Positions 1 to 9,121 of a stretch of 64,000 nucleotides of DNA are shown here, one piece after another. Origin of the DNA: Pedobacter insulae (GTDB taxonomy: Bacteria; Bacteroidota; Bacteroidia; Sphingobacteriales; Sphingobacteriaceae); NCBI RefSeq assembly GCF_900113525.1, contig NZ_FOPP01000014.1, forward strand, positions 38,496 through 102,495. The letters run 5' to 3'. The position numbers and the translations under genes are program-made. The notes beneath the pieces were generated by a model. The model was not told the DNA's origin, did no database searches, and worked only from the letters and a program-made list of their open reading frames with translations. Numbering within the stretch: position 1 is the first letter of the stretch; the number at the start of each line of letters is the position of its first letter.

Positions 1-640
1 GTTTGTAGGGGATTAAAACATTTTCGAGAGCTTCTCTTTTTTGAGATATTTCCATTTCACTATACTGATTACGACGTTTGTAATCGTAGTAGTATTTGAT
101 GAAATTTCTATTGAATAAGCTGTCTTCTGCTAATACTTTTTCGGAAATAATTAATACTCCCCCAGATACTAGTCCATCGAATATGTTTTTTAGTAATTTT
201 TCTCTATATATTGGGCGAACAAATTGCAAGGTTAAACATAGGATTACCACTGAGGCATTTTCTATTTTTACTTCCTGATGTAAGTCTCCCAAAACCAATT
301 CATAATCACGTTTGAAGTTTTCTTCTTGCAACTTTAACCTGCATTTTTTCAACATCTCACCTGAATCGTCTAACCCAATGAACTTAATGTTTTCACTAAC
401 GTAAGGATTTAAACCAATCATGGTTGTGCCAGTTGAACAGCCAAGGTCGATCACATTGGTGTTGGCTATTGCATGCTCGGCCGCTAACTCAATGATCATA
501 CGTTGTATTTCATTATAAAAAGGAACAGAACGTTCAACCATATCGTCGAAAGCATTTGCCACCGTAGCGCCAAACTTAAAATCTGATGGTTTTTTAATCT
601 CTTCGCTAAATACCTTGTCTAAGCTCTTTTTATTTTGCAT
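1..640 (-). CDS. cmoA: CmoA-like carboxy-S-adenosylmethionine synthase, 3' end outside window
   Basis: The gene runs off the left edge, so about 213 residues from the start are visible. I translated it by hand from the ATG at 640. CmoA converts SAM plus prephenate to carboxy-SAM, used by CmoB to make 5-oxyacetyl-uridine at the tRNA wobble base. The class I methyltransferase SAM motif VIDLGCSTGTT is present. A later block (LTLQF, then YDYKR, NQYSE, EISQKREALENV) matches E. coli CmoA closely in order and spacing. Six bases separate its start from the stop of the upstream membrane-protein gene, so the two may be cotranscribed. The C-terminus and any cmoB partner cannot be seen. A related methyltransferase of different function remains possible. 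Confidence 0.8.
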   Translation of the reverse strand, partial: MQNKKSLDKVFSEEIKKPSDFKFGATVANAFDDMVERSVPFYNEIQRMIIELAAEHAIANTNVIDLGCSTGTTMIGLNPYVSENIKFIGLDDSGEMLKKCRLKLQEENFKRDYELVLGDLHQEVKIENASVVILCLTLQFVRPIYREKLLKNIFDGLVSGGVLIISEKVLAEDSLFNRNFIKYYYDYKRRNQYSEMEISQKREALENVLIPYK

Positions 641-646
641 AGTTAT

Positions 647-1057
647 TTAATGATTTTTGTGCAGTTCATGAAATGGTCTTTCTTTTTCCTTAATTATTTC
701 TTCTTTTTCTGCCAGGATTTTGTTCTTTTTTAAATCTATTCGAATGAGATTATATAAACTCATATAAACGTTCGCAATCCAAACGATTGAAAACCCACTT
801 ATCAAATAACCTCTCCAACCTTCAAAAATTAAAGTATAGTTCGTTATAATTAACATCACTATGGTAACGTAGTGACTGAAGCAATATTCGCATGTAAATA
901 TGTAAAAGAATTTTCTTTTCCACAAGGAGTGACATGATTTGGATCTTCCAATACAATACTCACGAGGTTCTCTAAAAATTTCCTCCTTTGTAACTGTCCA
1001 TGCAATACAAGCTACGGGCAAGGCATAAACAAAAATGAAATAAAATGGTTGGGTCAT
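647..1057 (-). CDS. small multi-pass membrane protein of unknown function
   Basis: A 136-residue protein that I do not recognise. It has a hydrophobic N-terminal segment (about residues 4-20), further hydrophobic segments near 60-75 and 82-100, and a highly charged lysine/glutamate-rich C-terminal tail likely to be cytoplasmic. A CEYC pair lies around residues 56-59, with further cysteines at about 36 and 42, which could bind metal or form disulfides. It ends six bases before the cmoA-like start on the same strand, suggesting an operon. Nothing in it points to tRNA modification. Confidence 0.6.
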   Translation of the reverse strand: MTQPFYFIFVYALPVACIAWTVTKEEIFREPREYCIGRSKSCHSLWKRKFFYIFTCEYCFSHYVTIVMLIITNYTLIFEGWRGYLISGFSIVWIANVYMSLYNLIRIDLKKNKILAEKEEIIKEKERPFHELHKNH

Positions 1058-1164
1058 TTTAAGATTTATATTAATTAACGAGAAAAAGCCAATTTTGTTT
1101 AAGCGGAATTTTTCACACAGGTGTCATCTAATTTTATTTAATGAAATATAAACAAATGCTCAAG

Positions 1165-1172
1165 TATCTTTG
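1165..1172 (+). promoter_or_regulatory. putative Bacteroidota -7 element (TATCTTTG)
   Basis: TATCTTTG fits the TANNTTTG consensus of the primary sigma factor in Bacteroidota. It lies only 10 bases before the ATG at 1183, so the transcript would have almost no leader. No convincing TTTG -33 box is seen at normal spacing. Confidence 0.35.
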
Positions 1173-1182
1173 CTATTAAAAT

Positions 1183-2193
1183 ATGAGCACAAAACAATTG
1201 GCTTCTTTAGTTTACTCCGTTCTAGATTTAGCTACGGTAGTTGAAGGCAAGACTGCAGCGGATACATTTAAGAAAAGTGTTGATTTGGCCCGGCATGTTG
1301 AGGAATGGGGGTATATGCGTTACTGGTTTGCTGAACATCATAATATGATTAGTGTGGCCAGTTCGGCAACGTCGTTATTAATAGCGCACATTGCGGAAAA
1401 AACCACTAAAATAAGAGTAGGTTCCGGAGGGATAATGTTACCTAATCATTCGCCACTAATCATTGCAGAGCAATTTGGAACATTGGCGACGCTTTACCCC
1501 GAGCGTATAGATCTGGGCTTGGGAAGAGCGCCTGGCACTGATCAGCTTACCTCCATAGCGATTAGGGGAGAGCGATTTAATGCAGTGAACGATTTTCCGT
1601 CCGATGTCAGGAAATTACAAACTTACTTATCTTCAGATAATCGTTTTGCGAAGGTACGGGCTATTCCGGGTGAAGGAACTGATATTCCTATTTGGATTTT
1701 AGGGTCAAGTACTGATAGTGCGCATTTAGCGGCTGCCTACGGTTTGCCATACGCGTTCGCAAGTCATTTTGCACCACAACAGTTTTTAACCGCTATAGAA
1801 ATTTACCGCACTAATTTTAAACCCTCTGCGCAATTGCAAAAACCCTATGTAATGGCATGTGTTAATGCAGTGGTTGCTGATAGTGATGCTGAAGCCGAAT
1901 ATCTATCAACTTCATTAAAACAGCTTTTTGTAGGAGTAATTACCGGGAAAAGACGATTATTGCAACCACCTGTAATCGATATGCAGGATGTTTGGAATGA
2001 AATGGAAGAGGAAGCTGTATATCAAATGCTTGCAGTTTCCTTTATTGGGGGAAAGGAAAAGGTGAAAACTGATCTTCAATCATTTTTAGATCAAACTCTG
2101 GTGAATGAAGTGATGGTGACTTCACATATCTATGATCATCAAGCTAGGTTGCAATCCTATAAACTCTTTGCTGAAATTTTACAGGGTCGCTAA
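1183..2193 (+). CDS. LLM-class (luciferase-like) flavin-dependent oxidoreductase
   Basis: A 336-residue bacterial luciferase-like monooxygenase, MsnO8-type subgroup, predicted to be a cytosolic FMN- or F420-type TIM barrel. Recognisable blocks are the N-terminal SVLDLATV segment, YWFAEHHN near residue 50, RVGSGGIMLPNHSPL near residue 85 and the GLGRAPGTD loop near 115. These are standard for the family. The ATG at 1183 sits just after a TATCTTTG promoter-like element. It converges with the OsmC gene with one base between the stops. The substrate cannot be inferred, and many members of this subgroup are uncharacterised. Confidence 0.85.
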   Translation: MSTKQLASLVYSVLDLATVVEGKTAADTFKKSVDLARHVEEWGYMRYWFAEHHNMISVASSATSLLIAHIAEKTTKIRVGSGGIMLPNHSPLIIAEQFGTLATLYPERIDLGLGRAPGTDQLTSIAIRGERFNAVNDFPSDVRKLQTYLSSDNRFAKVRAIPGEGTDIPIWILGSSTDSAHLAAAYGLPYAFASHFAPQQFLTAIEIYRTNFKPSAQLQKPYVMACVNAVVADSDAEAEYLSTSLKQLFVGVITGKRRLLQPPVIDMQDVWNEMEEEAVYQMLAVSFIGGKEKVKTDLQSFLDQTLVNEVMVTSHIYDHQARLQSYKLFAEILQGR

Positions 2194-2194
2194 G

Positions 2195-2596
2195 CTACTG
2201 TGTTAGTATTTTAATAGGGTTTGTGAGTAATTTATGTATGGGACATTTATCGGCGATTTGCATAAGACGTTCTCTTTGTTGATCGTCTAATTCGCCTTCC
2301 AGTTCGATATTGCGCGTTATGGTAGTGCTTTTATCCATTTCATCTTCTGGGCAGATGGAGAGTTCAATTTTAATGCTGTTTAAAGAAATTTGTTTTCTAT
2401 CAGCATACATTCTGATGGTTATTGCAGTACAACTCCCTAAACTCGCTAATAACAAGGCTCCAGGCGTCATACCTTCATCGGTTCCGCCCAATTCTTTGGG
2501 CTCATCAGCATAAATAAAATGGCCTTCGGCAAATATTTTCGTCTTATAGTTGGATTTGTCTAGTTCGGTAATAGCTGTAATTGGTGTTTTCGCCAT
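2195..2596 (-). CDS. OsmC-family peroxiredoxin-like protein
   Basis: 133 residues, the normal length for OsmC/Ohr-type proteins, which reduce organic hydroperoxides with a pair of cysteines. The two expected cysteines are seen in the SLGSCTAITIRMYAD block (about residue 55) and in the IADKCPIHKLL block (about residue 118). The second block is the YhfA-like OsmC signature rather than Ohr. No signal peptide is present, so it is cytosolic. Its stop lies one base from the stop of the convergent oxidoreductase gene, with no room for a dedicated terminator. Confidence 0.85.
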   Translation of the reverse strand: MAKTPITAITELDKSNYKTKIFAEGHFIYADEPKELGGTDEGMTPGALLLASLGSCTAITIRMYADRKQISLNSIKIELSICPEDEMDKSTTITRNIELEGELDDQQRERLMQIADKCPIHKLLTNPIKILTQ

Positions 2597-2636
2597 AATA
2601 TTATATTAATGATTAAATTTACAATAAAATAATTAA

Positions 2637-2711
2637 ATGGAACAAAGTAAGGGTACAGATCGATTAGGGTATTTTAAATCGCTTATTGGCAAAGAGATTA
2701 CAAAAAGTTAA
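2637..2711 (+). pseudogene. remnant of a PaaI-type thioesterase start (24 codons)
   Basis: An ATG-initiated frame of 24 codons ends in TAA at 2709-2711. The block TDRLGYFKSLIGKE resembles the N-terminus of PaaI-family hotdog thioesterases, which usually continues into an SPSP..W segment. Here the stop comes exactly where that would follow. No continuation was recognised in the next 60 bases. I infer a truncated relic; a chance match is possible because only about 20 residues support it. Confidence 0.35.
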
Positions 2712-2771
2712 CTCTAAGGAAACATTTTAAGTTGAGCTTTGTTTAATGGATACCTAAAAACCAAATATATT

Positions 2772-3026
2772 ATGCTAATTGATTATTTAAACCTTCAGTT
2801 TGATGTTAAAGGCAAAACATTCAAAGGGTTTTGTATGAGAATTCATGATGATTTTCACTTAACCTATGCTGTTATTCTTGAAGATTGCCACTCTTTTTGT
2901 GTTTGGTTAGATGAAAAAACGACAAAGTGGTGTTATTCAAAATATGCAAGTATTGACCAAATGGTTTTGGACCAAATTATAGGACAATTAGACTCTAGAG
3001 ATTCAAAATTGGTTACTTCTTCTTAA
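2772..3026 (+). CDS. small protein of unknown function
   Basis: An 84-residue protein starting at the ATG at 2772. A TTG eleven codons earlier (2739) is open but less likely. It has no signal peptide or membrane segment. It is rich in aromatic residues and has an acidic, mixed alpha/beta look with a VWLDEKTTKW block. No family was recognised. It lies alone between the OsmC gene and the SusC gene. Confidence 0.5.
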   Translation: MLIDYLNLQFDVKGKTFKGFCMRIHDDFHLTYAVILEDCHSFCVWLDEKTTKWCYSKYASIDQMVLDQIIGQLDSRDSKLVTSS

Positions 3027-3141
3027 TTATGTTTCTTCTTCTTTAATTTATATTGAATTTTATTAGCGAAGCTGTTTTTTTAAGTTGTTAATTGTTGAAT
3101 TTTTCTTAATTTCAAGTTAACTTAAACTTAATTAACAGACT

Positions 3142-6100
3142 ATGAACAAAAAATTTATCCTTATTTTAGTGGGATTTCTGTGTCTTGCAATGTATAGCTA
3201 TGCCCAAAAAGTAATAAAAGGCAAAGTTATAGATGCGAATACAGGCGCACCAATCTCAGGGGCAAGTGTAACGATTAAAGATCTGAACAGCGGAGGCACT
3301 AGTACGCTTTCCGACGGCTCTTATACTATTAATGTCCCAGCAAACGGTAAAATATTAATATTTTCTTATTTAGGGTACTCCTCTAAAGAAATCACCTTAG
3401 GTGCTAGTAACGAGGTTAATGTAAGCCTTTCCGAAAGTTCAGAAACTCTAGAAGGTGTTATGGTTGTTGCGTACGGAACGGCCAAAAAAGGCAGTTATAC
3501 TGGATCCGCAGCAAGTATCGACAATAAAACAATTAAGGATGTTCCAGTTACTTCATTTGAAAATGCTTTGTCGGGTAGGGTTTCAGGTGTTCAGGTAACT
3601 TCATCTTCTGGTCAGGCTGGTGCTACATCAAGTATTAGAATAAGAGGGATAGGCTCGATGAATGCTTCGAATGAACCCCTTTATGTGATCGATGGAGTAC
3701 CGGTGGTTTCTGGGAATGCTGGGCAAATGAGTGATTATACTTATGCCACAAACAATATTATGAGTTCCATAAATCCCTCAGATATTGAGAGTATTACAAT
3801 TTTGAAAGATGCAGCAGCCTCTTCATTATATGGATCTAGAGCTGCCAATGGCGTTGTGATCGTTACTACAAAAAGAGGCAAAACAGGTAAGCCAGTCGTT
3901 AGTCTTAAATCTTCTGTTGGTTTCACGCCTTCTTGGGCAACAGATAATTATGAGGTAGCAGGCGTACAGGAGCAAACAAATATGTTGTATCGTATCTTTC
4001 ATGATGTACGTACCTCTACAGGCCAGTCTGAAGTTGCAGGTAACACCTATGCACTGACACAATTAAACAACAGATTTAACAGGCATGGATATAAATTTTC
4101 GACTACTGGTACAACATTAGGTGAAAACGTGATTATTAGCGGGATGACCGACGGAATGGTGAACAGGGAAGGAAGCTATTTTGATTGGGAAGATGCATTA
4201 TTTAGAACAGCAGTTTACCAGACGAATGATCTCGCCGTAAGTGGGGGGGATCAGAATACAACATATTATTCATCATTATCTTACACAAAAGATCAGGGTA
4301 GAATAAAGCTAAACGATTTTGATCGCGTTTCGGGAAGAGTAAATCTGAATCAGAAGATTGGAAAATACGTTGAGTTTTTCACGAATGTTAACTTTGCAAG
4401 AAGTGGGCAAACTGGTTTTAATGATACAAGAAATACTGGTTCAAATTACTTTTTTCAGTCTAGAAACTTATTGTGGCCATTTTACTGGCCTAATGATTAT
4501 AAAACTGGTCAGCCTTTTACTGCAAGATTTGGAAGTTTAGCGCAGAATGCAGTTTATTATGATACCGAATGGGAAAATAAATCGATTACTAAAAGAATTA
4601 CGGCGAATGAGACAGTAACCGTTAAATTTTTACCAGAGTTAAATCTGAAATCTGTTTTCTCTTATGATAATTCTCAAGTTTCAGATCATATCTATTATAG
4701 TGCTAACCATTTTAACGGTGCAGTAACTAAAGGTTTGGTAAATGAACTTACAACAAATACAAATAAGTGGGTTTCCTCTACCACATTAAACTTCAATAAG
4801 CAATTTGGTTTACATAATATCGGAATATTAGCGGGTTTCGAAGCGGAGAATAATAGGACTGATTTTCAACGTTCTACCGGGACTGATTTACCTTCAAGTG
4901 CACTTCATACGGTAGCGACCGCTGGCGTGCTTTCTGCGAGTGCGTATGACTGGGGCAATTCTATTGTCTCTGGTTTGTCTCGGATCGAGTATAATTATAA
5001 TGACAAATATTATTTATCTGGTTCATTTCGACGTGATGGGTCTTCTAAATTGGGTCCAGAAACAAGATGGGGAAATTTTTATTCTGTCGGTGGCGCTTGG
5101 AAAATCAATAGCGAAGATTTTATGAAAGACCTGACATATATAAGTAACTTACGTTTAAGAGCCTCTTACGGAGTTAATGGTACACTGCCTTCAGCAAATT
5201 TTGGTTGGAGAACTTTAACGGGTTATAGTGCAAAATATATGAGCCAAGCAGGTGGAAGTATAACGAGTATTGCAGATCCGAACTTAACTTGGGAAACCAG
5301 TTATTCTTCGAACGTTGCATTAGAGTTTGGGTTATTTAATAACAGGATTTCAGGCAGTGTTGAATATTTTAACAGAGACTCGAAAGATCTATTACAAGAT
5401 GTGCCAATTTCTATGGTTACTGGATTCAATTCTACCTTAAGAAATGTTGGCGAGATTAATAATCGGGGCTTTGAAGTTGATTTCGGTGGTGATATTATTC
5501 GTAAAGACGGTTTACGTTGGTCAGCAAGCTTAAATGCTTCATTCATCAAATCAAAAGTAACTAAACTCTATAGCAATGGTACAACGCCTGCTGGACAGGA
5601 TATCGTTTGGTATGATCCTACGGGTGGAGATGCTAGAGCGCAATTTATTTATAGGGAAGGCGCATCAACCCTTAGCTTATGGGGGTATGAATGGGCGGGA
5701 ACACATCCAGATAATGGTAAAAATGTTTGGTATATGAATAATTCATCTACAGCAGATTTCCAGTATAATGGCCGACCAGCTACTTACAGTTATAGTAAAG
5801 CCAGCTTCACTATTTTAGGGGATGCGATGCCGGACGTATATGGAGGTTTAAATACAGATGTTGCTTATAAGGGTATAACTTTGGCGTTAAATTTTAATTA
5901 TAAAATTGGCGGAAAAATTTACGATGGTGCCTTTAAAGATGTCGCAGATGATGGTTACTATTGGGAAAGGATTAGAGCACAAGAATACTATGACCATATG
6001 TGGACACCTACCAATACTGCAGGAAGCTTACCAAAGCTTGACGGTAATGATTTAACTGACCCTATGCAATATAGTACCCGTCAAATGCATGATGCTAGTT

Positions 6101-6318
6101 TCTTTAGGCTTAAAAATATTACACTGGCGTACAATCTCCCAAAAACACTACTTCAGAAAGTTGGAAGTACAAATGCAAGAATATATTTTAATGGATCAAA
6201 TTTATTAACCTTTAGCAAATACAAAATTGCTGATCCAGAGGTTAATCAGTATGGTACAAGAGGATGGGAAACACCATTTGGCAAAACGTACACGTTTGGG
6301 ATTGAACTTAGTTTCTAA
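3142..6318 (+). CDS. SusC/RagA-family TonB-dependent outer-membrane transporter
   Basis: 1058 residues. The order is a signal peptide (about 1-21, ending SYAQ), a CarboxypepD_reg-like domain (about 23-107), a TonB plug (about 115-245, with NALSGRVSGVQV, IRIRGIGS, LYVIDGVP and ILKDAAASSLYGSRAANGV), and a beta-barrel to the C-terminal phenylalanine. These are the standard SusC signatures. It imports a nutrient, typically an oligosaccharide or peptide, across the outer membrane with energy from TonB. The lipoprotein partner SusD begins 19 bases downstream. No glycoside hydrolase or dedicated regulator is adjacent, so the substrate is open. Confidence 0.95.
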   Translation: MNKKFILILVGFLCLAMYSYAQKVIKGKVIDANTGAPISGASVTIKDLNSGGTSTLSDGSYTINVPANGKILIFSYLGYSSKEITLGASNEVNVSLSESSETLEGVMVVAYGTAKKGSYTGSAASIDNKTIKDVPVTSFENALSGRVSGVQVTSSSGQAGATSSIRIRGIGSMNASNEPLYVIDGVPVVSGNAGQMSDYTYATNNIMSSINPSDIESITILKDAAASSLYGSRAANGVVIVTTKRGKTGKPVVSLKSSVGFTPSWATDNYEVAGVQEQTNMLYRIFHDVRTSTGQSEVAGNTYALTQLNNRFNRHGYKFSTTGTTLGENVIISGMTDGMVNREGSYFDWEDALFRTAVYQTNDLAVSGGDQNTTYYSSLSYTKDQGRIKLNDFDRVSGRVNLNQKIGKYVEFFTNVNFARSGQTGFNDTRNTGSNYFFQSRNLLWPFYWPNDYKTGQPFTARFGSLAQNAVYYDTEWENKSITKRITANETVTVKFLPELNLKSVFSYDNSQVSDHIYYSANHFNGAVTKGLVNELTTNTNKWVSSTTLNFNKQFGLHNIGILAGFEAENNRTDFQRSTGTDLPSSALHTVATAGVLSASAYDWGNSIVSGLSRIEYNYNDKYYLSGSFRRDGSSKLGPETRWGNFYSVGGAWKINSEDFMKDLTYISNLRLRASYGVNGTLPSANFGWRTLTGYSAKYMSQAGGSITSIADPNLTWETSYSSNVALEFGLFNNRISGSVEYFNRDSKDLLQDVPISMVTGFNSTLRNVGEINNRGFEVDFGGDIIRKDGLRWSASLNASFIKSKVTKLYSNGTTPAGQDIVWYDPTGGDARAQFIYREGASTLSLWGYEWAGTHPDNGKNVWYMNNSSTADFQYNGRPATYSYSKASFTILGDAMPDVYGGLNTDVAYKGITLALNFNYKIGGKIYDGAFKDVADDGYYWERIRAQEYYDHMWTPTNTAGSLPKLDGNDLTDPMQYSTRQMHDASFFRLKNITLAYNLPKTLLQKVGSTNARIYFNGSNLLTFSKYKIADPEVNQYGTRGWETPFGKTYTFGIELSF

Positions 6319-6337
6319 TGATTAAAAGATTTTGAAA

Positions 6338-7789
6338 ATGAAAAAAGTAAACATATTCTTGATTGGACTTCTTACGCTGGGGTTCAGTTCATGTAAGGAT
6401 TTTCTAGATGTAACACCCAGCAATTCTGGGGATGCATTAACGGCAATTAAAACTCCAGCAGATGCTCAAGTAATGATTAATGGTTTAATGCGAAGCATGA
6501 CGAGTTCTGACTATTATGGCAGGAATTTTATGCTGTATGGTGATGCAAAAGGTGGGGATTTTACCATTTTCTCAAGAGGAAGAGGACAAGATGGTCTCTA
6601 CATGTTCGATCATGCAGCAAATACTGGTAGCTACGCTGGTTTTTGGTCTTCATTGTATGCTAATATACTTCAGGCAAATAATTTGCTTGAAAATATTGCT
6701 AGGCTAGAGGCTGCTGGAAGCACTGGATTTAATAGCGCAAAAGGCCAGGCCTTGACTTCAAGAGCCCTTATGCATTTTGATTTAGTGCGCTTATATGGTA
6801 AATCATATGACGACGACAAAGCTTCTTTTGGTGTACCAAATGTAACTACCGTTTTAAGTTCTTCTGCTCAGCCTTTACGCGCGACTGTTGAACAGAACTA
6901 CACACAGATTATAGATGATCTAAAGGCAGCGGCTCCGCTTTTGTCGAAAACAAAAACGAATGGCTATATTAATTACTATACCAATTTAGCTTTACAGGCA
7001 AGAGTTTATCTATATATGAAGGACCATGTAAATGCATTAAAAGCTGCGGAAGAAATCATCAACAACAACATTTATACATTATACAGTAATGCTAATTGGG
7101 TTGATTCATGGAAAGCTCAATTTGGAACAGAGTCGATCTTCGAACTGGGTGTTTTTTCTGCTGAGAATGATTTAACTACCGGTTCATTGGGTTTCTATCA
7201 CCGACGTAAAGGACATGGCGCCACTACCGTGTTAGGTTGGTTTATGGCGAGCGATTATTTCTTAAACAGATTAAAAGCAGATCCATCAGATGTAAGATGG
7301 GGAGTAATGAGTTTTGACGAAAGTGGTGCTTCACATATGGGTGCACTTTATAAGTACAGCGGAAGTACCTCGTTAGCAGGTGATGGCAAAGCCACTAATA
7401 CGGCTGTAAATATTAAGGTAATAAGATTATCGGAGATTTATTTAATTGCAGCTGAAGCGGCTTTAGCTACAGATCCAGGCAAAGCAGCTACATATTTAAA
7501 CGCTATTCGAAAAAGAGCTCCGTTGCTAGCGCCAGCTACAGCCGGAACGATCACCTTAAATATGATTTTAGATGAGAGAAGCAAAGAATTGATTGGCGAA
7601 GGACATCGTTTCTTTGATATGATACGCTTAAATAAAACGATAATTTTTAATGATGAACTTGGCGGTATTGCAGTTCCAACAAGGGATAAAAGCATTAATA
7701 GGACATTCTACAAAACCAGGTTACCAATTTCACAAGGCGAGATCAATGCAAATCCGGGTTTAAAGGCACAGCAAAACCAAGGATATTAA
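6338..7789 (+). CDS. SusD/RagB-family surface nutrient-binding lipoprotein
   Basis: 483 residues from the ATG at 6338; a TTG at 6332 would add two residues. The N-terminus is a lipoprotein signal with the acylated cysteine near residue 19 (GFSSC), then KDFLDVTP, a typical SusD mature start. The C-terminal region shows IRLSEIYLIAAEAAL and EGHRFFDMIRL, standard motifs of the RagB/SusD fold. It caps the SusC barrel encoded just upstream. A strong hairpin terminator follows the stop. Confidence 0.95.
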   Translation: MKKVNIFLIGLLTLGFSSCKDFLDVTPSNSGDALTAIKTPADAQVMINGLMRSMTSSDYYGRNFMLYGDAKGGDFTIFSRGRGQDGLYMFDHAANTGSYAGFWSSLYANILQANNLLENIARLEAAGSTGFNSAKGQALTSRALMHFDLVRLYGKSYDDDKASFGVPNVTTVLSSSAQPLRATVEQNYTQIIDDLKAAAPLLSKTKTNGYINYYTNLALQARVYLYMKDHVNALKAAEEIINNNIYTLYSNANWVDSWKAQFGTESIFELGVFSAENDLTTGSLGFYHRRKGHGATTVLGWFMASDYFLNRLKADPSDVRWGVMSFDESGASHMGALYKYSGSTSLAGDGKATNTAVNIKVIRLSEIYLIAAEAALATDPGKAATYLNAIRKRAPLLAPATAGTITLNMILDERSKELIGEGHRFFDMIRLNKTIIFNDELGGIAVPTRDKSINRTFYKTRLPISQGEINANPGLKAQQNQGY

Positions 7790-7803
7790 AACCTTAATGC
7801 TAA

Positions 7804-7842
7804 AAACCACTTTGTCATCTTTTGACGATGACAAAGTGGTTT
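7804..7842. terminator. bidirectional intrinsic terminator between convergent genes
   Basis: Perfect 16-bp arms (7804-7819 and 7827-7842) with a 7-base loop. The arms end in AAA/TTT, giving short U-runs on both strands. It lies between the susD stop (7789) and the stop of the convergent minus-strand gene (7850), so it probably serves both. Confidence 0.85.
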
Positions 7843-7849
7843 CTCTACG

Positions 7850-9121
7850 TTAACCAAAAAACAAGTAGGCCAGGCCAATTGCTGTACATACGCCAACTAA
7901 ATCAGCTAATAACATAGCGCCTACTGCATAGCGGGTATTTTTAATGCTCACAGAACCAAAATAAACCGCAATTACATAGAAAGTCGTATCTGCCGCGCCT
8001 TGAAAAATACCAGATAGCTTACTAGCAAATGAGTCAGCTCCATAGGCGGTCATCGTATCAACCATCATCCCCCTAGCTGCGCCACCACTCAATGGTCTAA
8101 TCAATGCGGTAGGCAGGGCTTCTACAAAGCGTGTGTCCGCACCAAAAAATGCAAAAGCATTCTTAATTCCTAAAATAACAACGTCGAAGGTTCCGCTGGT
8201 TCTTAACATGCTAATGGCAACTAACATCCCAACTAAGTAGGGGATAATTTTTACGGCAGTTTCAAATCCGTTCTTGGCACCATCAATAAAGGCATCAAAG
8301 ACATCAATTTTTTTATACAGACCGCCGAGAACGATTAGCAGGAATACCAATAAAATAAGGCCATTACTTAATAGGCCAGAGAATGACTTAATCCCATCTG
8401 CATTTAAAGTTGTTATATACACAACCATCACGGCAATTAAGATAGAAATACTTGCAATCCACCCAATAATAACTGGTTGAAACAGGTTTATTTTTTGTTT
8501 TATTGAAACGATTGTCATTGCAGCCATTGTGCCTACAAAGGTTACAATAAGGCAGGGTATAAATACATCTGTAGGATCTGAAGCATTTTGCGATGCACGA
8601 ATAGCAATTACGCTAACGGGAATGAGACTTAAGCCCGCAGCATGCAAACATAAAAACATGAGTTGAGAGTTACTAGCAGTATCTTTACTGGGATTGAGCT
8701 CTTGTAAACTTTCCATAGCCTTTAATCCAAATGGTGTGGCGGCGTTATCCAGACCAAGTAGGTTCGCAGAAAAATTCATAATCATATGTCCCATTGAAGG
8801 ATGTCCTTTGGGGATTTCCGGGAATAGTTTTGAGAAAAATGGGCCAACAATTCTAGAAAGTAATCTAATGCCACCAGCTCGCTCCGCTATACTCATAAAA
8901 CCCATAAATAAAGCAAGAATTCCTATGAGCTTAATACATAACTCTACAGCCGTCCAACAAGTTTGAATGATTCCATCAACTTTTGTTAAATTAGTAGGAT
9001 CATCAGCTTTGCCGATTACCATCCAACTTAGGATTTCTGTTTCTCCGAAGAAAAAACATTTAACACAGGCTACAGTAATAGCTACGATGATAAATCCAGA
9101 CCAAATTCTACTTAATGTCAT
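7850..9121 (-). CDS. nucleoside-recognition (Gate) domain membrane protein, SpmA-SpmB-like fusion
   Basis: 423 residues with roughly ten hydrophobic segments. The N-terminal half resembles SpmA (MNFSANLLGLDNAATPFGLKA, a highly conserved block near residue 115). The C-terminal half resembles SpmB (GAKNGFETAVKIIPYLVGML, then ALPTALIRPLSGGAARGMM and the GAADTTFYVIAVYFG segment). In Bacillus these are separate spore-maturation proteins; fused forms are common in Bacteroidota, where the role is unclear and not sporulation. Its start overlaps the end of the M14 peptidase gene by 14 bases, so the two are probably translationally coupled. Confidence 0.85.
   Translation of the reverse strand: MTLSRIWSGFIIVAITVACVKCFFFGETEILSWMVIGKADDPTNLTKVDGIIQTCWTAVELCIKLIGILALFMGFMSIAERAGGIRLLSRIVGPFFSKLFPEIPKGHPSMGHMIMNFSANLLGLDNAATPFGLKAMESLQELNPSKDTASNSQLMFLCLHAAGLSLIPVSVIAIRASQNASDPTDVFIPCLIVTFVGTMAAMTIVSIKQKINLFQPVIIGWIASISILIAVMVVYITTLNADGIKSFSGLLSNGLILLVFLLIVLGGLYKKIDVFDAFIDGAKNGFETAVKIIPYLVGMLVAISMLRTSGTFDVVILGIKNAFAFFGADTRFVEALPTALIRPLSGGAARGMMVDTMTAYGADSFASKLSGIFQGAADTTFYVIAVYFGSVSIKNTRYAVGAMLLADLVGVCTAIGLAYLFFG

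Noticed and set aside
96..278. Plus-strand 60-codon frame near the left edge
   Set aside because: It is antisense to the CmoA-like coding frame, whose conserved blocks are clear.
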